DNA of 50,730 nucleotides from Bacteroidia bacterium (GTDB taxonomy: Bacteria > Bacteroidota > Bacteroidia > UKL13-3). A program made the translations under genes and the position numbers. The stretch is taken from positions 1-50,730 of the forward strand of contig JAKLJI010000023.1 of assembly GCA_023151275.1 (NCBI GenBank), read 5' to 3'. This document shows, piece after piece, positions 43,261 through 50,633 of this stretch. Position 1 is the stretch's first letter. Each line of letters begins with the position of its first letter. The notes under the pieces are model-generated. The model saw only the letters and a list, made by a program, of their open reading frames with translations, was not told the DNA's origin and made no database searches.

Positions 43261-44541
43261 TCATAAGCGTGCATCAACAATTTCTTTCGGCAAAAAGCTC
43301 TTCACATCAAAAATTACTCCGTTCGGAATGAGGTGTTTCTTGATATCGATACCGGCAAATTCTTTGTGCGAAACCGCAAGAATAGCGGCTTCAAAAGTAC
43401 CAGCAGGCAATTCATTCACTACCGAACAACCGTATTCGTGCTGTACCTCCGCAGGGTTTGCCCAGGGGTCGAAAATAACTGGCTCGATATGGTAATTGTT
43501 TAATTCTTTGATGATATCGATTACCTTGGTATTGCGCACATCGGGACAGTTTTCTTTGAAGGTAAAACCAAGCACCAAACAACGTGCATTTTTCACTTGC
43601 ACTTCTTTTTTCACCATCAATTTCACCACTTCCTCGGCCACGTAGGCACCCATGCCATCGTTTAGGCGACGTCCAGCAAGAATTATTTCTGGATGGTAAC
43701 CCACCTCCTGGGCCTTTTGAGCCAGGTAATAGGGGTCAACGCCTATGCAATGACCACCCACCAAACCTGGTTTAAACTTCAGGAAGTTCCATTTTGTGCC
43801 TGCCGCATCCAACACCTCGTTGGTATCAATGCCCAATTTGTTGAAGATTTTAGAAAGCTCGTTCACAAAAGCAATATTGATATCGCGCTGTGAATTTTCA
43901 ATCACTTTGGCTGCCTCGGCTACTTTGATGCTCGTGGCCTTGAAAGTACCGGCAGTGATAACCGATTTGTAGAGCTGGTCCACCTTTTCGGCTACCTCTG
44001 GAGTTGACCCCGAAGTAACCTTCAAGATTTTGGTAACGGTATGTTCTTTATCGCCCGGATTGATACGCTCGGGAGAATATCCTGCAAAAAAGTCTAGATT
44101 AAATTTTAGTCCGGAAACACGTTCCAATACGGGGATGCATTCATCTTCTGTAACACCCGGATACACGGTTGATTCGTACACAACGATATCGCCTTTTTTA
44201 AGCACTTTTCCAACGGTTTCACTGGCCTTGTACAAGGGAGTTAAATCGGGGCGATTGTGCTTATCGGTTGGAGTAGGAACCGTAACAATGTAGTAGTTGC
44301 AGGTTTTAATATGATCCAATTGGGTGCTACACAGCAGGCCCTTGGTTTCAGGAGCGTTTGTTAAAACCGCCTTCAAGGTATCGGAATCCACTTCCAGGGT
44401 AAAATCATTCCCTGCATTCAATTCGCTAACGCGTTGTTGGTTGATATCAAAACCCACTACCGGGTACTTGGCAGCAAAAGCAGCAGCTAGGGGTAAACCC
44501 ACATAGCCCAGTCCAATGACTGCGATTCTAGTGTTACTCAT
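43261..44541 (-). CDS. UDP-N-acetyl-hexosamine 6-dehydrogenase, TviB/WbpO-type
   Basis: NAD-dependent enzyme oxidising C6 of UDP-GlcNAc or UDP-GalNAc to the uronic acid. The 426-residue protein has GLGYVGLP (10-17), the substrate region [26 protein letters not shown] and the catalytic C265 in [16 protein letters not shown]. The sequence is TviB/WbpO-like rather than WecC- or glucose-type. It is the first gene of the long minus-strand run. By eye the gene is clearly richer in G+C than genes such as wzx and neuC, more like the housekeeping genes, so it may be a conserved edge of an exchangeable locus. Its start is preceded by a gene remnant 4 bp away. Confidence 0.94.
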   Translation of the reverse strand: MSNTRIAVIGLGYVGLPLAAAFAAKYPVVGFDINQQRVSELNAGNDFTLEVDSDTLKAVLTNAPETKGLLCSTQLDHIKTCNYYIVTVPTPTDKHNRPDLTPLYKASETVGKVLKKGDIVVYESTVYPGVTEDECIPVLERVSGLKFNLDFFAGYSPERINPGDKEHTVTKILKVTSGSTPEVAEKVDQLYKSVITAGTFKATSIKVAEAAKVIENSQRDINIAFVNELSKIFNKLGIDTNEVLDAAGTKWNFLKFKPGLVGGHCIGVDPYYLAQKAQEVGYHPEIILAGRRLNDGMGAYVAEEVVKLMVKKEVQVKNARCLVLGFTFKENCPDVRNTKVIDIIKELNNYHIEPVIFDPWANPAEVQHEYGCSVVNELPAGTFEAAILAVSHKEFAGIDIKKHLIPNGVIFDVKSFLPKEIVDARL

Positions 44542-44545
44542 ATAC

Positions 44546-44596
44546 TTATTTTTTCCAGATTAATAAATTGTTATCCTGCAAAAGCTGGTTTTGCTT
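44546..44596 (-). pseudogene. 3' remnant of a winged-helix/nucleotidyltransferase-like gene
   Basis: On the minus strand this segment reads [16 protein letters not shown] then a stop. The C-terminus of the intact gene at 45309-45839 reads KQNQLLQDNDLLIWKK. At the DNA level 46 of 49 bases match between 44548-44596 and 45311-45359. The similarity ends abruptly at the junction with a hairpin (agctggtttt / aaaaccagct, 44583-44609) and repeat DNA. The remnant stops 4 bp before the dehydrogenase start, so a full copy probably once sat directly upstream of it. Confidence 0.85.
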
Positions 44597-44599
44597 TTT

Positions 44600-44724
44600 A
44601 AAACCAGCTATAGCTATTTGCTATGGCTATGGCTTTTAACTGCATTTCTTGTCTGCAATAGTTGTTAAGGACTGAATTTGCATTCAAATTAACTGATTCA
44701 ACCAAAGCGAATTCGTTCTAAAGA
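44600..44724. repeat. Short intergenic repeat and spacer
   Basis: Contains a small piece of the 'gctatggctatggc' repeat (about 44608-44637) that fills the other intergenic regions. I see no promoter box for the long operon here, although one is expected in the 44542-44724 gap or upstream. Confidence 0.5.
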
Positions 44725-45024
44725 TTAAACAGGCCTTTGTAAAAATTCATACATGAATATGTATTTTTTTTGCAAAGACCTAGACCGAATTTGACCAATA
44801 AGGCTCTTATTCAATAACTGCCTTATTTCCTGAATTGAAAACAATTCCAATAAGGTAAACCAAGAATAAGACTCCAAACTTCTTTTGAAGAGGAATTTCT
44901 TGTCCACATGTCCAACTGCTTCTTTCTTCCCTTCCAAAACAGGTAATACATCATTAACCTGAAGGGTAGTATCCCAAAGCAATTGGGCAATTAATTGATA
45001 TTTTCTTGAATTTATTCTTTCCAA
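44725..45024 (-). CDS. Small protein, possibly DUF6922-like
   Basis: A 99-residue soluble protein I can only match loosely. The pattern LLWDTTLQVNDVLPVLEGKKEAVGHVD..., then KRSLESYSWFTLLELFSIQEIRQLL and a basic end, recalls small DUF6922 proteins that are often the antitoxin-like neighbour of nucleotidyltransferase genes. The next gene upstream, at 45309-45839, has a degenerate nucleotidyltransferase-like domain, which would fit, but 284 bp separate them. No catalytic residues, signal or membrane segment are seen. Function is not assigned. Confidence 0.6.
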   Translation of the reverse strand: MERINSRKYQLIAQLLWDTTLQVNDVLPVLEGKKEAVGHVDKKFLFKRSLESYSWFTLLELFSIQEIRQLLNKSLIGQIRSRSLQKKYIFMYEFLQRPV

Positions 45025-45308
45025 AATCTAACTACAAAAAGATTTAAAGAACAAAGTAAGACTCTCTTGACTTTTCACTATTAAACCAATTAAGAAAGAC
45101 TAGATGAGGTTAATTCACTACTTAAATTGAAGTCCGAAATTTCAATAGCACAAGCTGATTTTTTTGGACTGAAAACTGTAAGATACTCTTTCAACTGGCC
45201 ACCACGAATGCCATCTTAAAAAAACCTCCTAAATTTTTCTAAGATTTTATAGCGAGGTATTGCAAATAAACTTGAGCTAATTCCATAAGGAGGATCCTTA
45301 GCGCGACC
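45025..45308. other. Intergenic spacer without recognised features
   Basis: I see no gene, clear hairpin or copy of the window's repeat families in these 284 bp. It separates two same-strand genes and could hold the promoter of the downstream one. Confidence 0.4.
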
Positions 45309-45839
45309 CTATTTTTTCCAGATTAGTAAATCGTTATCTTGCAAAAGCTGGTTTTGCTTGAGAGCGAATTCCTCCGGGGAAAAGACTACAAAGCGAATTT
45401 TCTTTTGAATGTACTGTTCGGCTTTTACCACCAGGTTGTGAAAATAATCCCGGTTTACATTTCCCACCAAAATCAAGTCGATTAGCTCTGAATTGATTCC
45501 TCTGGCCAGATCTCCGCTTAGGTATACCAAATCGAGCTCTCCTACATTGTTCAAAACTCGCTTAACCAATTCATCCAATCCCGTAATTTTGAGCAGAATA
45601 CTGTGAATATCGGGGAAAAGCGGATGTGCGGTATTGGATTGAAAATACTTGCGGTTGCCCTTGCTAAAACTTTTGAGCAAGCCCGCCTCTTCCATTTTCA
45701 GCAATTCCTGGCGGATGGCATTCGTATTGTCGCCCAAATCCGATTCCAGCTTGCGCAGGTAATCCTGATTGTTGGCATTTAGGAAAAACTTCAGGAGAAG
45801 TTTGATACGGGTTTTAGAAGTAATAAGGGCGTCGAGCAT
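45309..45839 (-). CDS. Winged-helix protein with degenerate nucleotidyltransferase-like domain
   Basis: A 176-residue protein. The N-terminal winged helix (about 1-75) has LITSKTRIKLLLKFF, NNQDYLRKLESDLGDNTNAIRQELLKMEEAGLLK and the wing KGNRKYF, similar to ArsR/MarR-type readers. The C-terminal part (about 100-176) has LVYLSGDLARGINSELIDLILVG, which resembles the nucleotidyltransferase motif GS-x-ARG...D-x-D, but the Ser is replaced and the first Asp is missing. It probably cannot catalyse transfer and may act as a ligand-sensing regulator of the polysaccharide locus. A remnant of a second copy lies directly before the UDP-sugar dehydrogenase. Confidence 0.8.
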   Translation of the reverse strand: MLDALITSKTRIKLLLKFFLNANNQDYLRKLESDLGDNTNAIRQELLKMEEAGLLKSFSKGNRKYFQSNTAHPLFPDIHSILLKITGLDELVKRVLNNVGELDLVYLSGDLARGINSELIDLILVGNVNRDYFHNLVVKAEQYIQKKIRFVVFSPEEFALKQNQLLQDNDLLIWKK

Positions 45840-46045
45840 AGCTTCGCTTGGTGAGTCACAGAATGTTCTGCAACAAAATGGGAAAAAGTAAGCAAGACTT
45901 CAAATTGAGTACTTTTTCTATACAATAATATTCAACCAGAAACAGCAATCCAAATAAAGTTTTGGTTAGCGGTCCCAAAAAAGGGGGCAATGAGTAAGTG
46001 GCGGGAAAAGTTTAAAAAGCGGGCTTAGATTTTTTACGTGAACGA

Positions 46046-46520
46046 TTTGAAATTGATGAACGATAGCTATGGCTATTGGCGATGGCTAGGGATTCGTGAA
46101 CGATTTTAATAGACGAGCTATGGCGAAAGCTATTGGCGATGGCTGGGGATTCGTGAACGATTTCAATAGGTGAGCTATGGCTATGGCTATTGGCTATGGC
46201 TGGGGATTCGTGAACGATTTTAATAGGTGAGCTATGGCGATAGCTATTGGCGATGGCTGGGGATTCGTGAACGATTTCAATAGGTGAGCTATGGCTATGG
46301 CTATTGGCGATGGCTGGGGATTCGTGAACGATTTTATTTGGTGAACGATGGCTATGGCTATTGGCGATGGCTAGGGATTCGTGAACGATTTCAATAGGTG
46401 AGCTATGGCGATAGCTATTGGCGATGGCTTTGGGATTCGTGAACGATTTCAATAGGCGAGCTATGGCGATAGCTATTGGCGATGGCTGGGGATTCGTGAA
46501 CGATTTTAAGGGGTGAGACT
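46046..46520. repeat. 57-bp tandem repeat array, about eight units
   Basis: Successive units begin (gattcgtgaacgatt) at 46091, 46148, 46205, 46262, 46319, 46376, 46434 and 46491. The spacing is 57 bp, with one of 58. Each unit has gattcgtgaacgatttcaat, then aggtgagctatggc and tattggcgatggctgg, with small substitutions. Because 57 is a multiple of three, a minus-strand frame stays open and reads a 19-residue repeat (IVHESPAIANS...). That frame is better explained by the array than by a gene. No unique spacers separate the units. Confidence 0.92.
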
Positions 46521-46960
46521 TTTGCTATTGGCCTTTTGCCATTGGCTTTTGTGTCGAGTCCTAAAAAACGATTGAGCTTGGCAAACGATGGCGATGGCTA
46601 TTGCCGATGGCTTTGGATTCGGAACTGTTTTTAATTTTAACCCTCCTTTGGCGGATTGCACTTAGCCATTGTCTTTTGACAGGCAAGCTAAAGGCTAATT
46701 TCTTCCACTAAAATCCTGCCACCCCTTATGGGGGTTCAATTTCCATGTTTTTTCGGCAACATGCTACAATAATGTCACCCGCCAGAGGCGGGTTTGAAAT
46801 CACAGCGATAGCCAATGGCAATCGCTATGGCTGAATTTGCGTAAAGTCGAAAGCAAATGGCACGGAGTTTCAAATCGTTCACGAAAATCGAAAGCTAGCA
46901 CAAATGGCTATGGCTATGGCCATTTTTGGAAAAGCCAATCCGCCAGAGGCGGACAGTTGG
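46521..46960. repeat. Dispersed repeats including an inverted copy of the left-flank motif
   Basis: 46535-46570 is the exact 36-nt reverse complement of 3813-3848. Palindromes of the tccgcc-N3-ggcgga family occur at 46777-46793 (acccgcc-aga-ggcgggt) and 46939-46953. The rest is built from gccaatggc and gctatggc words. No gene was found. Confidence 0.8.
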
Positions 46961-47345
46961 GCAAACTGCCAAAAGCAAATGGCCCAAAAATTCAAATCGT
47001 TCACGAATCCAAAGGCCAAGGGCTCATCAATTTTAATCGTTCACGTTTCCCAAGCTATCGCATAGCCATCGTTCAACAAGTTCAATCGTTTTTAGGACTC
47101 GACAAATAGGCAAACGGCCAAAAGCAAATGGCCCAGAAATTCATATCGTTCAGGAATCAAAAGGCCAAGGGCGCATCAATTTTAATCGTTCACGATTCCC
47201 AAGCTATCGCATAGCCATCGTTCAACAAGTTCAATCGTTTTTTAGGACTCGACAACCAGGCCAAAGGCCAAAAGCAAATAGCTAATGGCCCAGAATTGAA
47301 AATCGTTCAAGCCCCTAAAAAGCCATCGCCATAGCCAACAGCCAT
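46961..47345. repeat. 149-bp tandem duplication with partial third copy
   Basis: Copy 1 covers about 46961-47109 and copy 2 about 47110-47258. Matching landmarks are 149 bp apart, for example caagctatcgcatagccatc at 47051 and 47200. Each copy ends with the cgttttt(t)aggactcgaca motif (47087-47104 and 47236-47254). A partial third copy begins at about 47259. Units are built from the same aatcgttcacg and gccatagc words as the other arrays. Confidence 0.85.
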
Positions 47346-47363
47346 AGCTGCATCTATCCAATT

Positions 47364-47576
47364 TCATTCCCGAATGCCCAGGTATTCTGTTAATTCCTTC
47401 GCGGTGATTACCTGGTGTTTGGCTTTGTTGTAGTTGACCCGAATGTCTTTTAAAATGCGGTATGCCGTGCGAAGCGATTTTCCGGTTAAAACCATAACGT
47501 CTTTAGCGCAAACCACTTTTCGACCTTCAAAAAGCGGCATGATGGGTTGATTTTGTTTCTTTGGCTTTTTATCCAT
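47364..47576 (-). CDS. Small helix-turn-helix DNA-binding protein
   Basis: A 70-residue basic protein. The core VVCAKDVMVLTGKSLRTAYRILKDIRVNYNK fits a helix-turn-helix, followed by HQVITAKELTEYLGI. Small proteins of this type are common as stand-alone regulators or mobile-element relics in Bacteroidota. It is isolated: repeats lie on the 3' side and a run of four 11-bp direct repeats lies about 174 bp upstream of its start. Its target is unknown; those repeats are a candidate binding site. Confidence 0.75.
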   Translation of the reverse strand: MDKKPKKQNQPIMPLFEGRKVVCAKDVMVLTGKSLRTAYRILKDIRVNYNKAKHQVITAKELTEYLGIRE

Positions 47577-47749
47577 AGTTCATTGAATTTTCGGTACCAA
47601 AAAGCCATCATTCCCTCATTTTTCAAACTCAGTTTGCACCGCCAATTGTGGAATTTTCAAAGAAGTATCCAAAAGACAGGACATTTGCAAAAAAATTTAA
47701 ATGAAATTTAGTTTCTTTTACAATTGTCCTACACACCCTTTCAAGGTAA

Positions 47750-47793
47750 GATAAAGGCATGATAAAGGCAGGATAGAGGCATGATAATGGCAT
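47750..47793. repeat. Four 11-bp direct repeats (gataaaggcat-like)
   Basis: Four abutting units: gataaaggcat, gataaaggcag, gatagaggcat and gataatggcat. The 11-bp spacing is about one helical turn, so each unit faces the same side of DNA. They lie upstream of the small HTH gene, which could make them an operator. This is inference from position. Confidence 0.75.
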
Positions 47794-48323
47794 GTGGCCA
47801 TCGCAAAAAATGAGACAGGTTAGGTTGAAACCCTGGGTGAAAAAATTGGATGCCAAAAGTCGTGAAAACTTACACTATTTCGTCAAAATTATTTCCTTTG
47901 GGGTATTCCTTAAAAATGTCGACCCCAAAAAAACCATGGAATGAATTTAACTCTCCTTTTTCGTTTCAATCCAGTGCATCTCTATAAAATCTACCCTCAA
48001 AAAGTCTTCGAGCAACTGAATTTCATTTTACTCAGTCAAAAAGTTTTACAACTAGTTTGCAAAGAAATTAATCGAATAACAAAAAACCTTGCAAATTAGT
48101 TAACAAAAACTGCCCCTTAATTCGAATGCAACAATTATTGTCAATTGGTATAGAATTCCAGAATCTAGAAATGAAGACGCCCTTAAGTTGTGAGTCGGAA
48201 CTTTCCTGTTCCCGAATCGTCGGGATCTTGGGATGGCAGTTCCGCATGGGCGGAATCTTTGGATGCGTGCGGGCAAAATCCGCGGGCAGGGATGTCCCGT
48301 CTTATTACGGGAAAAAGGCAGGG
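47794..48323. other. Intergenic stretch with short hairpins
   Basis: No supported gene was found. From about 48200 the DNA becomes richer in G+C and holds several short hairpins, such as cccgaatcgtcggg and ttccgcatgggcggaa. The remainder (47794-48190) shows nothing I recognise. Confidence 0.4.
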
Positions 48324-48434
48324 AGGGATTTTGACCGAGGTTGGCCTGCAGGGTGATCCCGGTTAATCCGGGAAACAGGAAAAGCTTTTGGTGACTTTTG
48401 GCTACAAAAGTTACAGCAGAAAAAACTAAATACC
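48324..48434. repeat. Copy of the element seen at the left end of the window
   Basis: Shares agggattttg, ttggcct, gcttttggtgacttttggc, acaaaagttaca and taaatacc with 1-106, in the same orientation and order. The middle sections differ and include a hairpin here (cccggttaatccggg). It could be a small non-autonomous repeat or a decayed coding end; reading cannot decide. Confidence 0.6.
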
Positions 48435-48641
48435 ACAAAGGTAAAATGTCATCAAAAAGTAATTAAATGGAAGTCTAGGCTTTAAAGACGACTTTATGCT
48501 TGAACGAGAAATTCAAACCTTAAATAATGACTATTTGAGGAACGACTATATAATTAGACGGAGCAGATTCAACTTCCAATCCTTTTTTGTCCCTCAAAAA
48601 ATCATTACTAACTAGTTCCATTACACCTACAGATTTTTAAT

Positions 48642-49030
48642 CCTCTCTTTTTCCCGGAATAGGCATTCGACCACGGATTTCTGCCCAGTAATTTAATTGC
48701 TGCAATTGTTCGGCTATTTGGTTCCCAAATGCCTTTGAAAGTGGCCGTAAATTGAGCACAAACCCTATTTCCACAGCTGTTCATTCGGCCTGGCTCTTGA
48801 AAAGGCATTCTCTTAGGCCCTTCGCCCTCCTGACCAAGTTCAATTGCATAATCCCGGAATACGCATTTGACCATCTATTACTGCCCAAAATGCCTTTGAA
48901 ATTGGGCGTAAACTCAGTTTCCCTCACTCGTCATAAAGATTCATTATGCCTTGCTCGTGAAACTGCCAATTTCTTTGGCCTTTTGGCCCTCATGACGAAG
49001 TTCAAATGCGTAATCCGGGATAATACGGGT
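48642..49030. repeat. Degenerate long direct repeats (about 160-200 bp units)
   Basis: The string aaatgcctttgaaa occurs at 48727 and 48888, 161 bp apart. The phrase tcccggaata(g/c)gcatt occurs at 48652 and 48852, 200 bp apart, with the extra 39 bp inside the first unit. A third, shorter piece starts at about 49013. On the minus strand the units look like decayed coding sequence (FRDYAIELGQEGEG versus PDYAFELRHEGQK), broken by stops. I see no intact gene. Confidence 0.65.
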
Positions 49031-49381
49031 TTGAGAAAACTCCTACCTCCTCAACCCAACTGTTTACCCCACAATGATTTGGGGAATTCCCTAAAAAGGT
49101 TGCTGCTCCCCATTGGAAAAATGCAAGCTTGGGGCAAAAGCGCGGAAATACGGCTCAGCCAAAACATTAAACAAACAACTTATTTCCAAGCACTTGTGCA
49201 AGACTCACGAAGTCAAAAGCTGCCAATAGGGCCAAAATAGGCTGAATGCTGAAAGGATTGCTAAACTGTGAACAAAAGCTGAAATAAGCTGCAAAAACAT
49301 GACAACCAGTTCTTTAGACAAAAAACCAGCCTTTGATTTGTACCGGGATTCGCGAAACACCCACTTAAAAAAATCAACACA
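49031..49381. other. Intergenic stretch before the conserved + strand gene
   Basis: No gene or repeat family member was recognised in these 351 bp, and no exact TAnnTTTG box was found just before the start at 49382. Confidence 0.4.
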
Positions 49382-50143
49382 ATGGCTAAACAAGCTGGTA
49401 TTATCAAATTAGAAGGCACTATCGGGGATATTTCCTTCTACAAAAGCAAAAATGGATTTATTGCACGCGAAAAAGGGGGTATCGACCCTCGACGAATTGC
49501 ACAAGATCCTGCATTTAAACGCACACGTGAAAATGGTAAGGAGTTTGGCGAAGTTGCCAAAAGCTCGCGCTACATCCGTCAAAACCTGCGCAAATTGCTC
49601 CAAAACACTGCTGATCCGCGGGCATCAAACCGACTGACCAGCGGACTGTTTGGGATTATTAAAACCGATACTGCCGGGGCCAGGGGCGAAAGAAGGGTGA
49701 AGTTTGGAGACCTGGCCTTGCTGAAGGGCTTTAACTTCAACGAAAAAACGCCACTTGAGCGCACCTTGCTCGAACCCCTAAGTTGCACTATCGACCGCAG
49801 CGCGGCTACTTGCACCCTATCGCTACCTGCCATTCAACCCAAAACCGATATTGGAGCCCCCGGCGGAGCCACCCACCTGCATTGGTTGGCAGGAGTATTG
49901 GTTTTTGACCCCGATTTAACGGAGCCTAACGTGGCAGTTTATGAATCGGAAAAACTAGAGCTCAGCGAAAGCACCTGGCAAGCGCGGAGCATTGAACTAA
50001 CCCTTAATCCGGTTGGCACTGCTGGCTTGCTTGTGGTATTTGGCCTTGCCTTTTCTCAGGAGCTTAATGGGCAATTTTACCCCATGAGCAATGGTTCGAG
50101 CAATAGTTTGGCTGTAATTGAAGTGCTACCCGCTCAAAATTAA
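49382..50143 (+). CDS. Conserved Bacteroidota protein of unknown function
   Basis: A 253-residue protein starting MAKQAGIIKLEGTIGDISFYK, with GFIAREKGGIDPRRI and PAFKRTRENGKEFGEVAKSSRYIR shortly after. I recall this N-terminal pattern from many uncharacterised Bacteroidota proteins. The middle and end are beta-rich, with a GAPGGATHLHWLAG segment. There is no signal peptide or membrane helix. Its partner 6 bp downstream is a DUF5675 protein, and the two are probably cotranscribed. Function is unknown; a phage-derived or particle-related role is only a guess. Confidence 0.82.
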   Translation: MAKQAGIIKLEGTIGDISFYKSKNGFIAREKGGIDPRRIAQDPAFKRTRENGKEFGEVAKSSRYIRQNLRKLLQNTADPRASNRLTSGLFGIIKTDTAGARGERRVKFGDLALLKGFNFNEKTPLERTLLEPLSCTIDRSAATCTLSLPAIQPKTDIGAPGGATHLHWLAGVLVFDPDLTEPNVAVYESEKLELSESTWQARSIELTLNPVGTAGLLVVFGLAFSQELNGQFYPMSNGSSNSLAVIEVLPAQN

Positions 50144-50149
50144 GCCGCT

Positions 50150-50551
50150 ATGGAACTCCTATTGAAACGGAAATACTACCGCGATGGAACAAATGGTGAA
50201 CTGTATGCGGGGCCAAGTTTCATTTCCTATACCATTGAATGTCCCGACCTGATGAACCTACCCGGCAAATCGTGCATACCCGAAGGGCGTTACCGTGTGC
50301 AGCGCAGGAGCAGCCTGCGCTTTGGTCAGCACCTGCACCTGGTAGGCGTTCGAAACAGGAATTTAATCTTGATTCATCCTGCCAACCATGCCTTAAGCGA
50401 ATTAAAAGGTTGCATTGCTCCGGTGGGCAGTTTGTCGGGGCCTGGCTGTGGAAGAAATTCCATGGCGGCTTTCAACCGCCTGCGCGAATTGGTTTATGGA
50501 GCCATTAACCAAGGACAGCAGGTCTGGATTACCATTCAAAAAGCCCGCTAA
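50150..50551 (+). CDS. DUF5675 family protein
   Basis: A 133-residue single-domain protein with the marks of DUF5675: LKRKYYRDGTNGELY near the start, YTIECPDLMNLPGKSCIPEGRYRV, LILIHPANHALSELKGCIAPVG and then a conserved SRAAF-like NSMAAFNRL. Conserved Cys, His and Gly residues suggest a small enzyme or a fold related to cell-wall or phage-lysis proteins, but no activity is established to my knowledge. It directly follows the conserved protein at 49382. Confidence 0.88.
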   Translation: MELLLKRKYYRDGTNGELYAGPSFISYTIECPDLMNLPGKSCIPEGRYRVQRRSSLRFGQHLHLVGVRNRNLILIHPANHALSELKGCIAPVGSLSGPGCGRNSMAAFNRLRELVYGAINQGQQVWITIQKAR

Positions 50552-50633
50552 TCTCATGAAAACAACGTGCAGAGGTCCGCCGTTGGGCGGGGGGGGGAGA
50601 TTTCATAAACGATTAGAAGTTGATGGCAATTGG

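Noticed and set aside
46012-46452. Open frame of 146 codons on the minus strand with 19-residue repeats
   Set aside because: It follows exactly the 57-bp tandem array, whose period is a multiple of three. The peptide has no known family and the same words occur in non-coding repeats elsewhere.
46046-46520. CRISPR array
   Set aside because: Units abut directly with no unique spacers, unit length is 57 bp, and no cas genes are near.
48126-48356. Open frame of 76 codons among GC hairpins
   Set aside because: It overlaps repeat and hairpin DNA shared with the left end of the window and gives no recognisable protein.
48608-48874. Minus-strand open frame of 88 codons
   Set aside because: It lies in degenerate direct repeats. 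The neighbouring copy of the same sequence has several stops, so it is more likely a relic than a gene.
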